Shown here: one piece after another, positions 8,901 to 16,513 of the stretch
How the letters are laid out: each line of letters starts with the position of its first letter
How positions within the stretch are numbered: position 1 is the first letter of the stretch
NCBI RefSeq assembly: GCF_028830055.1
Contig: NZ_CP101655.1
Location: 5,475,976 to 5,539,975, forward strand
DNA from: Pseudomonas serboccidentalis
GTDB lineage: Bacteria > Pseudomonadota > Gammaproteobacteria > Pseudomonadales > Pseudomonadaceae
Length of the DNA: 64,000 nucleotides
Direction: 5' to 3'
Notes under the pieces: model-generated
Database searches by the model: none
Told to the model about the DNA's origin: nothing
The model's input: only the letters and a program-made list of their open reading frames with translations
Translations under genes and position numbers: made by a program

Positions 8901-9231
8901 TAGGGCAGTTGAAGGTGATCGAATTTTTAGGGACCTGAGGAGGACATGGAGGGATAGCGAATATTATGTTCAGGTTCCCACTCGGCTTAGATGGTTGCGG
9001 ATAGCTGATTCCGATCAACTTCAAGTGGTTCATGCCGAAACTGGATCGGACTATGAGAAGCGATCGCTTGCTAAAGTTCAAGAGTTTGTCAACGTCGCTG
9101 TACCTTTTAGGGTACAAGAATTTGGCCATCGTGAGCTTAAGCCGGGAATAAGGTTCTTTGCACACGTATCTTTTGGACATAATGGGCCATTTTTGCGTCC
9201 CGTCCTGTCATCAACTCAACGGGATGAATAG
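5971..9231 (+). CDS. SAMD9-like STAND NTPase (candidate anti-phage sensor)
   Basis: A 1086-residue cytoplasmic protein with AAGGAG ahead of its ATG. Residues 1-270 match nothing I know. At 277-301 comes SWKPYAAGVPWIRDK..., then a lysine-less P-loop ESGAGGTTLARALAWEL (320-336) and a Walker-B-like strand PWVILFDSLHWQ with D404. A helical NTPase lid with THDILGRFLL near residue 600, helical TPR-like repeats (about 700-1030), and a short C-terminal beta module (VPFRVQEFGHRELKPGIRFFAH...FGHNGP) follow. From memory, human SAMD9 has GSGGTTLAMHILWEL preceded by W..Y....P...RDKY, TPR helices and a similar C-terminal OB-like end; the shared order makes homology likely. The gene is AT-rich against its GC-rich surroundings. 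It overlaps the next gene by 8 bases. A role in phage sensing with abortive growth arrest is inference. Confidence 0.7.
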   Translation: MVEIKVITLNAVPNSLITSIESRDVSLWVRDIDNNKFSAETLAKFIGLPWRSVFMESYCPEVIKLLESSLSFEASETRKRGFIQVVDSDPSAITLPHRCLPLYLLSGRSSLQTNDFKSKLRRMSMLNVLQESQVRNVLVIGEGVDAVPAALGELWDSGFKSYLTVCTTVPGAINLLEQWVDKHGDTHTANFLHRSIDELSVEVVSRYHETYPDTATMVRMRQRDGGFRNVDLSSADDPQRPISENYSIIQLKDLSPLVPEDLPEEEFIDFFKNSEDSWKPYAAGVPWIRDKAASRKLTGYMNRLDATGADDNCIAYIASESGAGGTTLARALAWELAREGYPVLIAKHLPFTPDALSVSNFLTRAHECFETGASAVVDSGEGEVVTTKGSASKRYETPWVILFDSLHWQGRDAELQRFNQELIKSGRPACLLVVTGTVLGLSYYSSVFKKLAELNHAIDEESTRDLGRHLNKFLKVYGKVRNEAQWNNFYKSHSVEYIEGVAAFWVALSFWIQGQYDLSESIQTWMYRNFKESTDSVLIQRAVVEIAALSSERLPLPEGLLISEPGQWPTSHLLEDQRAALSSLGLVKVAANGERYWALTHDILGRFLLNAIFYDNAMKILLGLDAARDAEHLRFLVLEQISQKSQLGEVRYRTIGEDFSKSIFKIDPAHGRANFLFFWREVLDALDRMPSGLRNTSRVFRHHTAISRRRIAKIDERSNTVSSLERKELLQAAIVDIRYALEFIQYEPGSEPDINLYNSLANAYLDLARIQTALEEPKPDIIENMLLASVATKKAYDQNPSSPFVIETYVKHLLEEASLAPVESAIGHCVEILGVLFSALSSNSHTRRNVQLQSLADEAIRKLFRLSPFDLAAKEPENAIDMLVNAWKILARDFPDLERMDFSMVSKETRSEAIDLLSHSLGVGNIQVLSLRYELISLNEPYGYKGQLEILEQIVSSNYRAPLQLSLEYAILLFQVGRAVEGDRIFRDLRRTWRDSEYYVQVPTRLRWLRIADSDQLQVVHAETGSDYEKRSLAKVQEFVNVAVPFRVQEFGHRELKPGIRFFAHVSFGHNGPFLRPVLSSTQRDE

Positions 9232-9937
9232 CGTTATGACGGACCATATCGCGATGTACGCCGCATCTCTTGGTATGCAAATCAAGCCCCGTACTATTTT
9301 AGTAGAGGGCACATCTGATGTCGCACTCTTGGGTTTGGTTTCATCTCTCGAAAAAGAACTCTCTGGCAAAGAACTTTTTGGGGACTTTGCTATTGTTGCA
9401 GCAGGAGAGAGAGATCAAGGAGGGGTGAATGGTGTTGTGCGGGAACTAATTGCATTCCGAGGGATGGCAAGAACTTTTTTGCAACCCAACGGGAAACCTG
9501 TTTATAGATTTGTCGGGTTGTTTGATAACGATTGGGCTGGCAGAAGAGCCATCGCAACTGCTCGTGATCTGGATTCCAGTATTCTAGAATACAAAGATGT
9601 TTTTAGGTTGATGCCTGTTATGCCTGAACCAGGTAATTTGGACCCAGGAACAGTTGCAGCGGCTTTTGCTCGTAGTAATGAGCCATATAAGGGTTTGGAC
9701 TGGGAAATAGAAGATTTGGTTTCTGAGGAGTTGATAAGTGCTTTCGATGATGAGCATTACGGCGCTATTAAAAAACGCAATGTTCTAGCGGATAAAACGC
9801 ATCATGAATTTACCCGGGACGGTAAAGCGCAGCTTCATAGGTTTGTAAAACTACACGGGATGCGAGAGGATTTGATGAAAGTCGTTGAGCTAATTCATGC
9901 TTTGCGTTGCTATCTCAACCTACCCTCATTGCGATAG
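9224..9937 (+). CDS. OLD-type TOPRIM domain protein coupled to the SAMD9-like gene
   Basis: A 237-residue protein. I use the ATG at 9224, which overlaps the NTPase stop by 8 bases; an ATG at 9236 is a possible alternative. TOPRIM signatures are clear: TILVEGTSDVALL with E28 and, later, FVGLFDNDWAGRRA with D101 and D103, matching the E and DxD metal-binding residues of OLD-family and topoisomerase-primase folds. No ABC-type ATPase is attached, unlike OLD nucleases. Coupling to the NTPase suggests that this is the effector or a processing nuclease of a two-gene system. Base composition is AT-rich like its partner. It ends before a bidirectional terminator. Confidence 0.75.
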   Translation: MNSVMTDHIAMYAASLGMQIKPRTILVEGTSDVALLGLVSSLEKELSGKELFGDFAIVAAGERDQGGVNGVVRELIAFRGMARTFLQPNGKPVYRFVGLFDNDWAGRRAIATARDLDSSILEYKDVFRLMPVMPEPGNLDPGTVAAAFARSNEPYKGLDWEIEDLVSEELISAFDDEHYGAIKKRNVLADKTHHEFTRDGKAQLHRFVKLHGMREDLMKVVELIHALRCYLNLPSLR

Positions 9938-10050
9938 CATCTATAGCGAAGAAGGTCTAACGGTATACTTTCCTGAAATACTCAGAAAGTCGAAGGCAGA
10001 CCATAGGATTACTGTGAGATGTTAAACACTCTCACTGTTTGCGCATAAAC

Positions 10051-10076
10051 AAAAAGGGCTCTCTTGAGCCCTTTTT
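10051..10076. terminator. Bidirectional terminator between cargo and MvaT-like gene
   Basis: AAAAAGGGCTC (10051-10061) and GAGCCCTTTTT (10066-10076) form an 11-bp stem with a TCTT loop, with A/T tracts suitable for termination on both strands. Confidence 0.9.
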
Positions 10077-10090
10077 CAGATGAAGCGATC

Positions 10091-10456
10091 TTACTTGTTC
10101 AGCCAGCTCTCGACTACATCGGAACCGTGCTGGTTTTTCCACTCCTTCAGCGTCTTGTGATTGCCGCCTTTGGTTTCAACCACTTCACCTGTGTGCGGGT
10201 TCTTGTAGATCTTCAGTTCACGAGGTTTACGCTTGCCTGGTGCCGCCGCCGGCGTTGAAGCGCGCTTCGTGCTCTGTGGATCCAGCAGGTTGATGATGTG
10301 CTTGAGGCTGAAACCGTACTGATTCAGCAGCTCTCGCAGCTTGGTCTCGAACTCGATCTCTTTTTTCAGCGCACCGTCGCTCTTCATCGACTCCAGTGCC
10401 TGGAGCTGTTCAGCGAGGTGTTTTTCCAGCTGACGGTATTCGGCAAGTTTGGACAT
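10091..10456 (-). CDS. MvaT/MvaU-family xenogeneic silencer (H-NS-like)
   Basis: A 121-residue protein with the full architecture of Pseudomonas MvaT. An N-terminal coiled coil (EYRQLEKHLAEQLQALESM) serves oligomerisation. Then come KLRELLNQYGFSLKHIINLLDP, a basic proline-rich linker, and a C-terminal AT-rich-DNA-binding domain KIYKNPHTGEVVETKGGNHKTLKEW, nearly the family consensus. It is not the housekeeping copy: it lies inside the island beside AT-rich cargo, like the plasmid paralogue Pmr. It probably binds and silences the AT-rich NTPase/TOPRIM region or mingles with the host MvaT/MvaU pool. Confidence 0.9.
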   Translation of the reverse strand: MSKLAEYRQLEKHLAEQLQALESMKSDGALKKEIEFETKLRELLNQYGFSLKHIINLLDPQSTKRASTPAAAPGKRKPRELKIYKNPHTGEVVETKGGNHKTLKEWKNQHGSDVVESWLNK

Positions 10457-10516
10457 GGTTTTTTCCTATGTTTGTTTAATGACAGTTTGAATTTTGTGCG
10501 GCTCAAAAGTTCAGCC

Positions 10517-10708
10517 CTATTCTGGCAGCTTCAGATACTCCTTAATGCTAATAATCTCTGCCTTGATCAATTTTACCGTGAGAATCTCGACTTTCGTTTT
10601 TATGCGAGGTTTGTCCACGAACTCCAGCATTTCCGATAAGGAGACTATTCTTGCTTTCAGTAGGTCTTTCCAGTTGGGGGTGTTTCTAAGGTCAAATTGA
10701 ATGATCAT
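10517..10708 (-). CDS. Small Lys/Ile-rich hypothetical protein
   Basis: A 63-residue frame with ATG at 10708 and a weak AGG ribosome site. Composition (many Ile, Leu, Lys; KIEILTVKLIKAEIISIKEYL-like helices) is protein-like and AT-rich, similar to the other cargo. It sits between the coiled-coil gene and the MvaT-like gene on the same strand. No family recognised, and it could be spurious. Confidence 0.45.
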   Translation of the reverse strand: MIIQFDLRNTPNWKDLLKARIVSLSEMLEFVDKPRIKTKVEILTVKLIKAEIISIKEYLKLPE

Positions 10709-10768
10709 TTTTTAGCCTGTTGAGGTTGAACAGCCTACCTGCGCAGGCTGTTTCGGTGGCTCAATGCC

Positions 10769-11734
10769 CTACAGCGAAAGGATGTCTTGCACGCTGTACT
10801 TGCCGGCTCGATCCGACAGCTCGCGCCAGGTCCAGCTATGGAAGTCTTCGCCTTCTTGTGGAAGTACCAGCTTCATCAGGCTGAGGTGTTCCCCTCCCAA
10901 CATGCCTTGTACATTCCACAGCTTGCCGCCCAACTCCATCAGCGCTTGCGCTTGTTCGTTCCATTGTTCCTCCAGCACTGTGCGGGCCAGGAACATCGCT
11001 GTTTTTTGGATCGAGCCGTATTCCCTTTGCGCCTCGGCAATGTGCTGGTCGACGATGGCCAGCTCTTGTTCCAGTGCAGTGATGATCAGGTGTTGGCGCC
11101 GATTGTGTTCGGTCGCCGTCGCGAGGTTTTTCGCAGCCTTCTGCGCATCGGCATTGGCGTTCTTTTCGCCTTCGGTATCGCCCCAGGCCACGGCCTGCGC
11201 ATAGGCGGTGGCGGCGTCGGTTTCGGCTTGCCGGGCCTTGGCCATGTCCTCTTCCGCTTGCTGCTGAATCTGCGCCAAGCGGGTGCTGAGGCTGTCGCGT
11301 TTTTCGTTGAGTTCTTGTTCGTCGGCTTTCCAGTTCGCCATCGACTCGGTGTAACCCGCCATCAGGGTTTCATGATTGAGCAGTTTCTCGCGGCGAGTGA
11401 TCTTCGCATCCAGCAGCCAGGCACGGTGCTTACTGGCGTCGTAAGGAACTTTCAGGCTGCTGTGCTCCTTGCGGATTTCGGTCAGCCGTTCCTCCTCGAT
11501 GACTTCGTCGCCTTCCAATAGCGCCTCCAGCGGCGCCATCTTGGTGTGGTGCTGTTCAGCGTCGCTCAGGTGTTTATCGCGTTGGGCGGTCAGATGGTTG
11601 ATCTCGTCGATCAACCGTTGTTTCTTGTCACAATGACCGGTCGCTGCAGCGTTGTCCGAAACCGGCCGTGCCAGCCCGGTGGTCTCGCGGCCGAGCAGTT
11701 CGTGTTGTTCGGTAGAAGCGTGGAATTCTTTCAT
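10769..11734 (-). CDS. Coiled-coil hypothetical protein of the primase operon
   Basis: A 321-residue soluble protein dominated by charged helices: Glu/Gln/Lys/Ala-rich heptads from about residue 35 to 250 (ELNEKRDSLSTRLAQIQQQAEEDMAKARQAE and similar). The C-terminal 60 residues are less helical (SWTWRELSDRAGKYSVQDIL). It is 92 bases downstream of the primase-helicase gene on the same strand. No enzymatic motif is visible; a structural or replication-accessory role in the island is only a guess. Confidence 0.75.
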   Translation of the reverse strand: MKEFHASTEQHELLGRETTGLARPVSDNAAATGHCDKKQRLIDEINHLTAQRDKHLSDAEQHHTKMAPLEALLEGDEVIEEERLTEIRKEHSSLKVPYDASKHRAWLLDAKITRREKLLNHETLMAGYTESMANWKADEQELNEKRDSLSTRLAQIQQQAEEDMAKARQAETDAATAYAQAVAWGDTEGEKNANADAQKAAKNLATATEHNRRQHLIITALEQELAIVDQHIAEAQREYGSIQKTAMFLARTVLEEQWNEQAQALMELGGKLWNVQGMLGGEHLSLMKLVLPQEGEDFHSWTWRELSDRAGKYSVQDILSL

Positions 11735-11826
11735 CTGTCTTGTTCCTTCAAAAATGGGTTTGGGTTGAATGAGCGGCTGGCGAGGCCGGGAATAAGCCGG
11801 CGCTACCTCGATCAGCGGACGTGCTT

Positions 11827-14745
11827 TCAGGCAGCCCGAGCCTCGCTCTCATCCGTTCCCGGAATCCTCTTCACGATGTAGCAGCGCTGGGGCCCAAGTC
11901 CGGGCAATCGGACCAGACTCGATGCCTTGCCATCGCTGGCCGGCTCCAGCACGCCGCGCTGCAACAACTCCTTGTTCACGGCGTTGATGTTCATGCCCCG
12001 GAAGATTTCGGAGCGCCATGCCTCCGGCAGCACGTAATAGGTGTTGGTGGTGTGCATGGTGTCGCCCATACCGTGCTCCAGCGTCTTGCGAAAACCGAGG
12101 CGGTCGATGGTGCGCGGACCGTGTTCATCGATCTTCGCCGCTGCCGATTCCCAGCGAGTGAAGCGACTTTCGCCGAAGCGTTCGATGACCTGGCGCAGCC
12201 GCGCCAAAATCGCATCGCCCTCGAAGTTTCCGGCGCCACCGCGCTCGTGGAGCCAAGCGTTCAAGCACACGCGAGCGGCGGTGGTGGCCGTGCCATCCGG
12301 CCAGCCGGTGATGCCCATCGCGGTGGCCAACTCGCCAGCGGCTGCTGCAAGGCCGAAGCGGGCGGCAGCGCGGTGCGCCTGTCCGCTGGCGGATGCAGGG
12401 AGCGACTGCGCAATAAAGCCTTCCAGCGTGCGGCGCAGGATTGCCGCCCAGCCGTGGCGCTTGCCGGGTTCGCATAGCGCGGACAGGAACGCGGTAAGCG
12501 GGGTGCCGTAGTAGTTCGCTACGCGAGCCTTGAGTGCGTCGGACAGAGTGGCGGCGTCTTCGAAACCGTTGAGTGTGTCGAACATGCCAAGGCCTCTGCT
12601 GGCATCCGCCGGAACGGCGAGCATGCGTACCTCCATGCCGGCTTTCAGCTCCTTGTTGGCCTCGGCCATGTGCTGGGCTAAGGTCTTTTCACCGGTGGAG
12701 AGAAACAGCAGGCGCCATTCCTGCACCTGTCGGCCCGCTTGGCCTCGATCATTGGCGCGGGCCTTGCCGGTGCCGTTGCCGAGCATGTACACGGTCTCGC
12801 CGATGATGCGGGCATCACACATGCCGATTTCATCGAGCACCAGAAGCCCGTCGGAATGCGCGGCAGCGATCGACTCAAGCGCGTTGTCGGTCGAGCGCCA
12901 CGAGCGCACCAGGCGCGGCCCTCCGTAAACCGAGGCGGCAACCTGCAGGTGCGTGGTCTTGCCGCCGGAGCTGTCGCCGTACAGGTGAAAGCCGCCCGAT
13001 TCGTGGCCGAGCATGTGCAACAGGGGGCCGGCGAAGGCCACGCCGACGACAAACGCCAAACGATGGTTGCCGATACACAGCGCACCGATTTGCTGTTGCC
13101 ATTGTTCCAACGTGCCCGCTTCGCTGATCGGCGGAAGCTGCGCGCCGGCCTCGTAGAAGTGCAGGTGTTCCGCGTGCATGCCGACCTGTTGCTCGGGCAA
13201 CAGAAAGGCGTTGTCATGCCAACCCAAACGAGTGACCAGACGCGCACGTTGAGCACTGTCGAAGCCGCCCAGGTAACTCTGCAAATCGTTGCGTGCGTTG
13301 CGCCCCGAACGACTGCCGGCTAGACGCAACCCCATGTCCACCAATGGGCCGAGTACGTCCTTACCGAAGTCGCCGGTCATGGTGCGCGCCGGGATGTTCC
13401 AGCGTTTCTTGGTGCCGTCGGGGTCGTCGAACTCGACCAGCAAGCCCCAGTTGTGGCCCTTCTCGTCACGGGTACGCGCAAGGATCGCCAGCGGCGAACA
13501 TACCGGGCGTGCTTCACCGTCGTCGCCGGCATAAAACACACCTTCGGGCGTCAGGCGAAAGCCTCCCGGCATCAGATCGTTTTTCGATTTTGCCGGACGC
13601 TTGGTTGCTGCTTTGGGTTTCGGTTCCGGCTCTGGTTCCGGCTTGGGTCCCACCTGGGCAATTACCGGTTTTTCTTCGATCACTCCGAACAGCTCGCCGC
13701 TGCTTTGCAGTTCGGCGAAGTGGCCCGCGCTCCAGCCTTTGGCGAGCGCATCGGCGGCATCGTCGCCGTCATCCCATTGACCACCTTTGGCGAACGCGGC
13801 GTGGTCGTTCTTCAACGTTGGCTTGCGTTTAAACACCTCCAGCGCGATGACCCGGACCGAGGCGGCGCCGATTTCCCGCAGCCTCTCGGCGACGATGTCC
13901 ATGCAGGCTTTACCGCTATCATCGTTGTCCGGCCACAACACCACGTCGCGTCCCTTGAGCGGCGTCAGGTCGGCTTTGTGCCAGGAGTTGGAGCCGTTCG
14001 GCCAGCAGGTGGCCACGTAGTCCTGCAGCAACTCAGCGGCGGCATCTGCCGCTTTCTCGCCTTCGCACAGAACCACCGGTGCGTCGGCGCGCTGGGCCAG
14101 TTCATCAAGGCGCAGCAGCGGACGCGGATCCGGCAGCCCCTGCCAGCGCCATTGTTTGGTTTGGCTATCGGCGCGCTGACACCACGTCAGGGGCGCAAAG
14201 ACCTTCTTCGGCTTGCCGTCTTCATCGGGGCCGAGGTCGAAGCGATACAGCGCCATGAGCGGCTGACCCTGCGCGTCACGATAGATCCAGACCTTGGACG
14301 GCACACCATGATCACGATGCTTGGCCGGACACTTGTTCATGGCCTCGGCCGGGATCGGCTGGATGGCGTTCCACGTCGGTGCCTTCGACTTACTTGGGGC
14401 GGCCTTAACCTTGGCGGCGCCGGGCGCAACGTTCAGCCAATCTGCCAGTTTGTGGCAGGCTTCCACGTCGGTGCCGCCGTCCAGATAGCGCACCAGATCG
14501 ATCAGGTCGCCGCCTTTGTCGCCGGTGGCAAAGTCTGCCCAGGTACCCTTGTTCAAATTGACCTTGAGCGAACCGGCGCGCTTGTCGCTGCGGGTTGGAT
14601 TGGGGGCGGTGTATTCCTTGCCGCCGTCCACGCGCTTGCCATTGGGCAGCCAGTGCGACAAGACACGATCAATGTCTTTCAGCGCGGCGGCTTTCACGTC
14701 GGCAAAGCTTGGGCGTTTCGCGGTGCTGTTCGGGCGCTGGCTCAT
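11827..14745 (-). CDS. P4-like replication protein: TOPRIM primase with DUF927 helicase domain
   Basis: A 972-residue replication protein. The N-terminal 90 residues resemble a CHC2-type primase lead (NLNKGTWADFATGDKGGDLIDL). A TOPRIM domain follows near 215-300: VVLCEGEKAADAAAE and DVVLWPDNDDSGKACM. A linker rich in Pro/Glu/Lys leads to DUF927 from about residue 390 (GGFRLTPEGVFYAGDDG). Its SF3-like ATPase core has Walker A GDSSGGKTTHLQ and Walker B GLLVLDEIGMCD. This is the standard island replication enzyme, the functional counterpart of P4 alpha. The start ATG overlaps the preceding gene by 4 bases, so it is translated as part of that operon. Confidence 0.9.
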   Translation of the reverse strand: MSQRPNSTAKRPSFADVKAAALKDIDRVLSHWLPNGKRVDGGKEYTAPNPTRSDKRAGSLKVNLNKGTWADFATGDKGGDLIDLVRYLDGGTDVEACHKLADWLNVAPGAAKVKAAPSKSKAPTWNAIQPIPAEAMNKCPAKHRDHGVPSKVWIYRDAQGQPLMALYRFDLGPDEDGKPKKVFAPLTWCQRADSQTKQWRWQGLPDPRPLLRLDELAQRADAPVVLCEGEKAADAAAELLQDYVATCWPNGSNSWHKADLTPLKGRDVVLWPDNDDSGKACMDIVAERLREIGAASVRVIALEVFKRKPTLKNDHAAFAKGGQWDDGDDAADALAKGWSAGHFAELQSSGELFGVIEEKPVIAQVGPKPEPEPEPKPKAATKRPAKSKNDLMPGGFRLTPEGVFYAGDDGEARPVCSPLAILARTRDEKGHNWGLLVEFDDPDGTKKRWNIPARTMTGDFGKDVLGPLVDMGLRLAGSRSGRNARNDLQSYLGGFDSAQRARLVTRLGWHDNAFLLPEQQVGMHAEHLHFYEAGAQLPPISEAGTLEQWQQQIGALCIGNHRLAFVVGVAFAGPLLHMLGHESGGFHLYGDSSGGKTTHLQVAASVYGGPRLVRSWRSTDNALESIAAAHSDGLLVLDEIGMCDARIIGETVYMLGNGTGKARANDRGQAGRQVQEWRLLFLSTGEKTLAQHMAEANKELKAGMEVRMLAVPADASRGLGMFDTLNGFEDAATLSDALKARVANYYGTPLTAFLSALCEPGKRHGWAAILRRTLEGFIAQSLPASASGQAHRAAARFGLAAAAGELATAMGITGWPDGTATTAARVCLNAWLHERGGAGNFEGDAILARLRQVIERFGESRFTRWESAAAKIDEHGPRTIDRLGFRKTLEHGMGDTMHTTNTYYVLPEAWRSEIFRGMNINAVNKELLQRGVLEPASDGKASSLVRLPGLGPQRCYIVKRIPGTDESEARAA

Positions 14746-15014
14746 GTCTCAGCCCTCGGCAGAAACAACGCGTCGTTAATGTCATCAATCAGCGCTTTGG
14801 CCATCTCGCCCAGGTACAGAGCAGGCCAACTGAAACGCTCGCCGTTGTCACTCATGGCAGCGTCGAAATTGAGTTGATTCGCGTGATGCTGAAGCAACGA
14901 CACCATCTCCAGTGCGTCTTCGACTGGCACACCGGCATTGACGCGAAACAGCTTCAGGTCAGAGGCATTGACGCGGGAAAAGGTGGCGTGACCTAGCGTG
15001 GTGGAGGTGGTCAT
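14742..15014 (-). CDS. DUF3077 family protein
   Basis: A 90-residue protein containing LFRVNAGVPVEDALEMVSLL, the central motif of DUF3077, common in Pseudomonas genomes and islands. Function unknown. It starts at an ATG that overlaps the upstream 94-residue gene by 4 bases and ends overlapping the primase start by 4 bases: a tightly coupled chain. Confidence 0.8.
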   Translation of the reverse strand: MTTSTTLGHATFSRVNASDLKLFRVNAGVPVEDALEMVSLLQHHANQLNFDAAMSDNGERFSWPALYLGEMAKALIDDINDALFLPRAET

Positions 15015-15295
15015 AGCGCACCGCCTTTCTGCACCGCAGGCGTTGACGTGGTGTCGCCGTGCATGGCCAGCGTTTTGATCAGGCCGAGGGTGCCGCGAAC
15101 GTCCCAGAGGACGGCAGCAATGACGTGATTGGCAAGGCGCGAGGATTCGTTTTCGAAGTGATCCTCAAGCAACGTCAGCACCGAGTCAGCGCGGTCGATA
15201 GCGCAGGTGATGGCGTCGATAGGAATGCCGGCCTCTGCGGTCGGATTCACGCAAAGCAGGTTTTCGGGCAGGGCAAAACTCAGTGAGTTGTTCAT
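15011..15295 (-). CDS. Small hypothetical protein of the primase operon
   Basis: A 94-residue protein beginning MNNSLSFALPENLLCVNP at 15295. That start overlaps the preceding gene's stop by 4 bases, which decides it over upstream in-frame starts. It is helical and acidic (ADSVLTLLEDHFENESSRLANHVIAAVLWDVRGTLGLI), reminiscent of small Pseudomonas proteins of the DUF6124 / DUF3077 neighbourhood. No function known. Confidence 0.7.
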   Translation of the reverse strand: MNNSLSFALPENLLCVNPTAEAGIPIDAITCAIDRADSVLTLLEDHFENESSRLANHVIAAVLWDVRGTLGLIKTLAMHGDTTSTPAVQKGGAL

Positions 15296-15453
15296 TGGGC
15301 ACCGCCTGCGGTTTCGAGCGCGCGGGCTTTGGCCATGTGAGCGTTGTAGCGGGAGAGGCGTGTAGCGAGGCTGGAGTTGGCGTGTAAAGCGGCGAGAGCC
15401 ATTGCACGATGTGCAGCGGCGCGAATTTTGGACGGATTGAGGGCGTGTTGCAT
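15292..15453 (-). CDS. Short basic protein leading the primase operon
   Basis: A 53-residue frame from ATG 15453 (MQHALNPSKIRAAAHRAMALAALHANSS). An AAGGAG nine bases upstream fixes this start rather than 15486. The protein is Ala/Arg-rich and helical, with no recognised domain. It overlaps the next gene by 4 bases (ATGA), continuing the coupled operon. Confidence 0.6.
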   Translation of the reverse strand: MQHALNPSKIRAAAHRAMALAALHANSSLATRLSRYNAHMAKARALETAGGAQ

Positions 15454-15829
15454 TTGTGAAGGCTCCTTGTACTGAGGAACCGCCACCGTCTGCCGCCAAG
15501 CAGATTAGGGTGACGGATTGCGCAGGATTGGCGGACCGGCGTACAAGGAGACCGGCGCACCCGAGGGTGCTCCTACGCAACCCGCCATAACACGGGAATG
15601 CGGGCACAAAAAAAGCGCCTGCAATCGTAATGGGGGCGCTGTTGCGCCTTGTACTGTATGGGCCGCCAAGCCCAATCGCTGAATTTGCAGCGACGCCCAG
15701 AGAGTAACGTCCGTTTTTCCAAAGTGCAACTGCGCTGATGGCTTGCGGTTTTTTCAGGTGCGGCATAAATTGTTCGAGCATGTAGATTGACCTCAACGCC
15801 TCCGGATCGCTTCCGGAGGCGTTTTCGTT
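15454..15829 (-). promoter_or_regulatory. Leader of the primase operon, with hairpins and an Ash-like frame
   Basis: 376 bases of leader upstream of the operon. It contains short GC hairpins (for example GGGGGCGC...GCGCC around 15635-15650) and a perfect inverted repeat AACGCCTCCGGA / TCCGGAGGCGTT at 15795-15823. On the minus strand a 74-codon frame (15505-15729) carries AGCVGAPSGAPVSLYAG, resembling the G.PxG.PVS..AG signature of Ash-family frames found at the same place in P4-like elements. In phage P4 the leader of the alpha operon makes the CI immunity RNA; whether this leader does so is inference. Confidence 0.4.
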
Positions 15830-16135
15830 TCAGGCATGGGCTTCCCAGCGCAGGGAGAGAAGGGGCAGGAATCCTCCGCTGAGCATGGAGCGGGCATCTT
15901 CGTAGGCGTCGACCTGCTGGCCTTCGTCGACGACTACGGCACCCGTCTTTTCGCAGTGGAGGGAGAGGGCGCACCAGGTGCCGTCGGCCCAACTGAGCAC
16001 GCTGACAACGCGACCTTGCCTGTCATGCTGGCTGCGGTAGCGTTCAAGACGCTGCATGACGCGAGACGAGAAACCGATCCGACGCAACACGGAAAAGGGA
16101 TGCATCAAAGCGTTGTTTGCAGTCTTGTGGCTCAT
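15830..16135 (-). CDS. Hypothetical protein co-translated with AlpA-like regulator
   Basis: A 101-residue protein starting MSHKTANNALMHPF at 16135, overlapping the alpA-like stop by 4 bases. It has a basic N-terminal half (RIGFSSRVMQRLERYRSQHDRQGRVVSVL) and the segment SWADGTWCALSLHCEKTG. No family recognised. It lies between the regulator and the primase operon leader, a usual place for small replication or copy-control proteins in such islands. Confidence 0.65.
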   Translation of the reverse strand: MSHKTANNALMHPFSVLRRIGFSSRVMQRLERYRSQHDRQGRVVSVLSWADGTWCALSLHCEKTGAVVVDEGQQVDAYEDARSMLSGGFLPLLSLRWEAHA

Positions 16136-16413
16136 GCAGCCACCTGATCGCGTGCCTCGATGCGGCTGCGCGCCCACGCTTGAACTTCAGAAAGGACCCA
16201 GGCGACAGGGGCGCCGCGTGCGTTGCTGTTGCTCAGTTTGACGGGCTGCGGAAAGCCGCAGTCGGTGCGCTGCATCAGTTTGTAGATGGTCGAACGCTTC
16301 ATCCCCACGATGCCTTCCACCTCCCGCATGCGGATCAAAGTTGAAGTGGCATCAAAAAGTGAGGTGGCGTTGGCGGGAGTCTTGCGGGGAAAATCGGTGA
16401 CAGAGGTGTTCAT
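16132..16413 (-). CDS. AlpA-family transcriptional regulator
   Basis: A 93-residue protein of the AlpA / MerR-like helix-turn-helix family. LIRMREVEGIVGMKRSTIYKLMQRTDCGFPQPVKL is the classical AlpA motif, and WVLSEVQAWARSRIEARD the usual ending. Members in P4-like islands control integrase/excision and replication genes. It is preceded by about 100 non-coding bases that must carry its promoter, and it overlaps the next gene by 4 bases. Confidence 0.9.
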   Translation of the reverse strand: MNTSVTDFPRKTPANATSLFDATSTLIRMREVEGIVGMKRSTIYKLMQRTDCGFPQPVKLSNSNARGAPVAWVLSEVQAWARSRIEARDQVAA

Positions 16414-16513
16414 AGGTATTGCTCTCGATTGATTTGGACAACGAGAGCAATGGTCTAGAGATTGGTCGGTGGTGAGCAGTTCACTTCCATTTGAAATGAC
16501 ATTGAAATATCGG

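Noticed and set aside
9158..9223. Upstream start for the TOPRIM gene at 9158
   Set aside because: It would overlap the NTPase gene by 74 bases without a ribosome site and adds residues outside the domain; the ATG at 9224 is preferred.
13453..14877. 474-codon frame on the plus strand within the primase gene
   Set aside because: Antisense of the TOPRIM/DUF927 protein; no motifs and an Arg/Gly-rich artefact composition.
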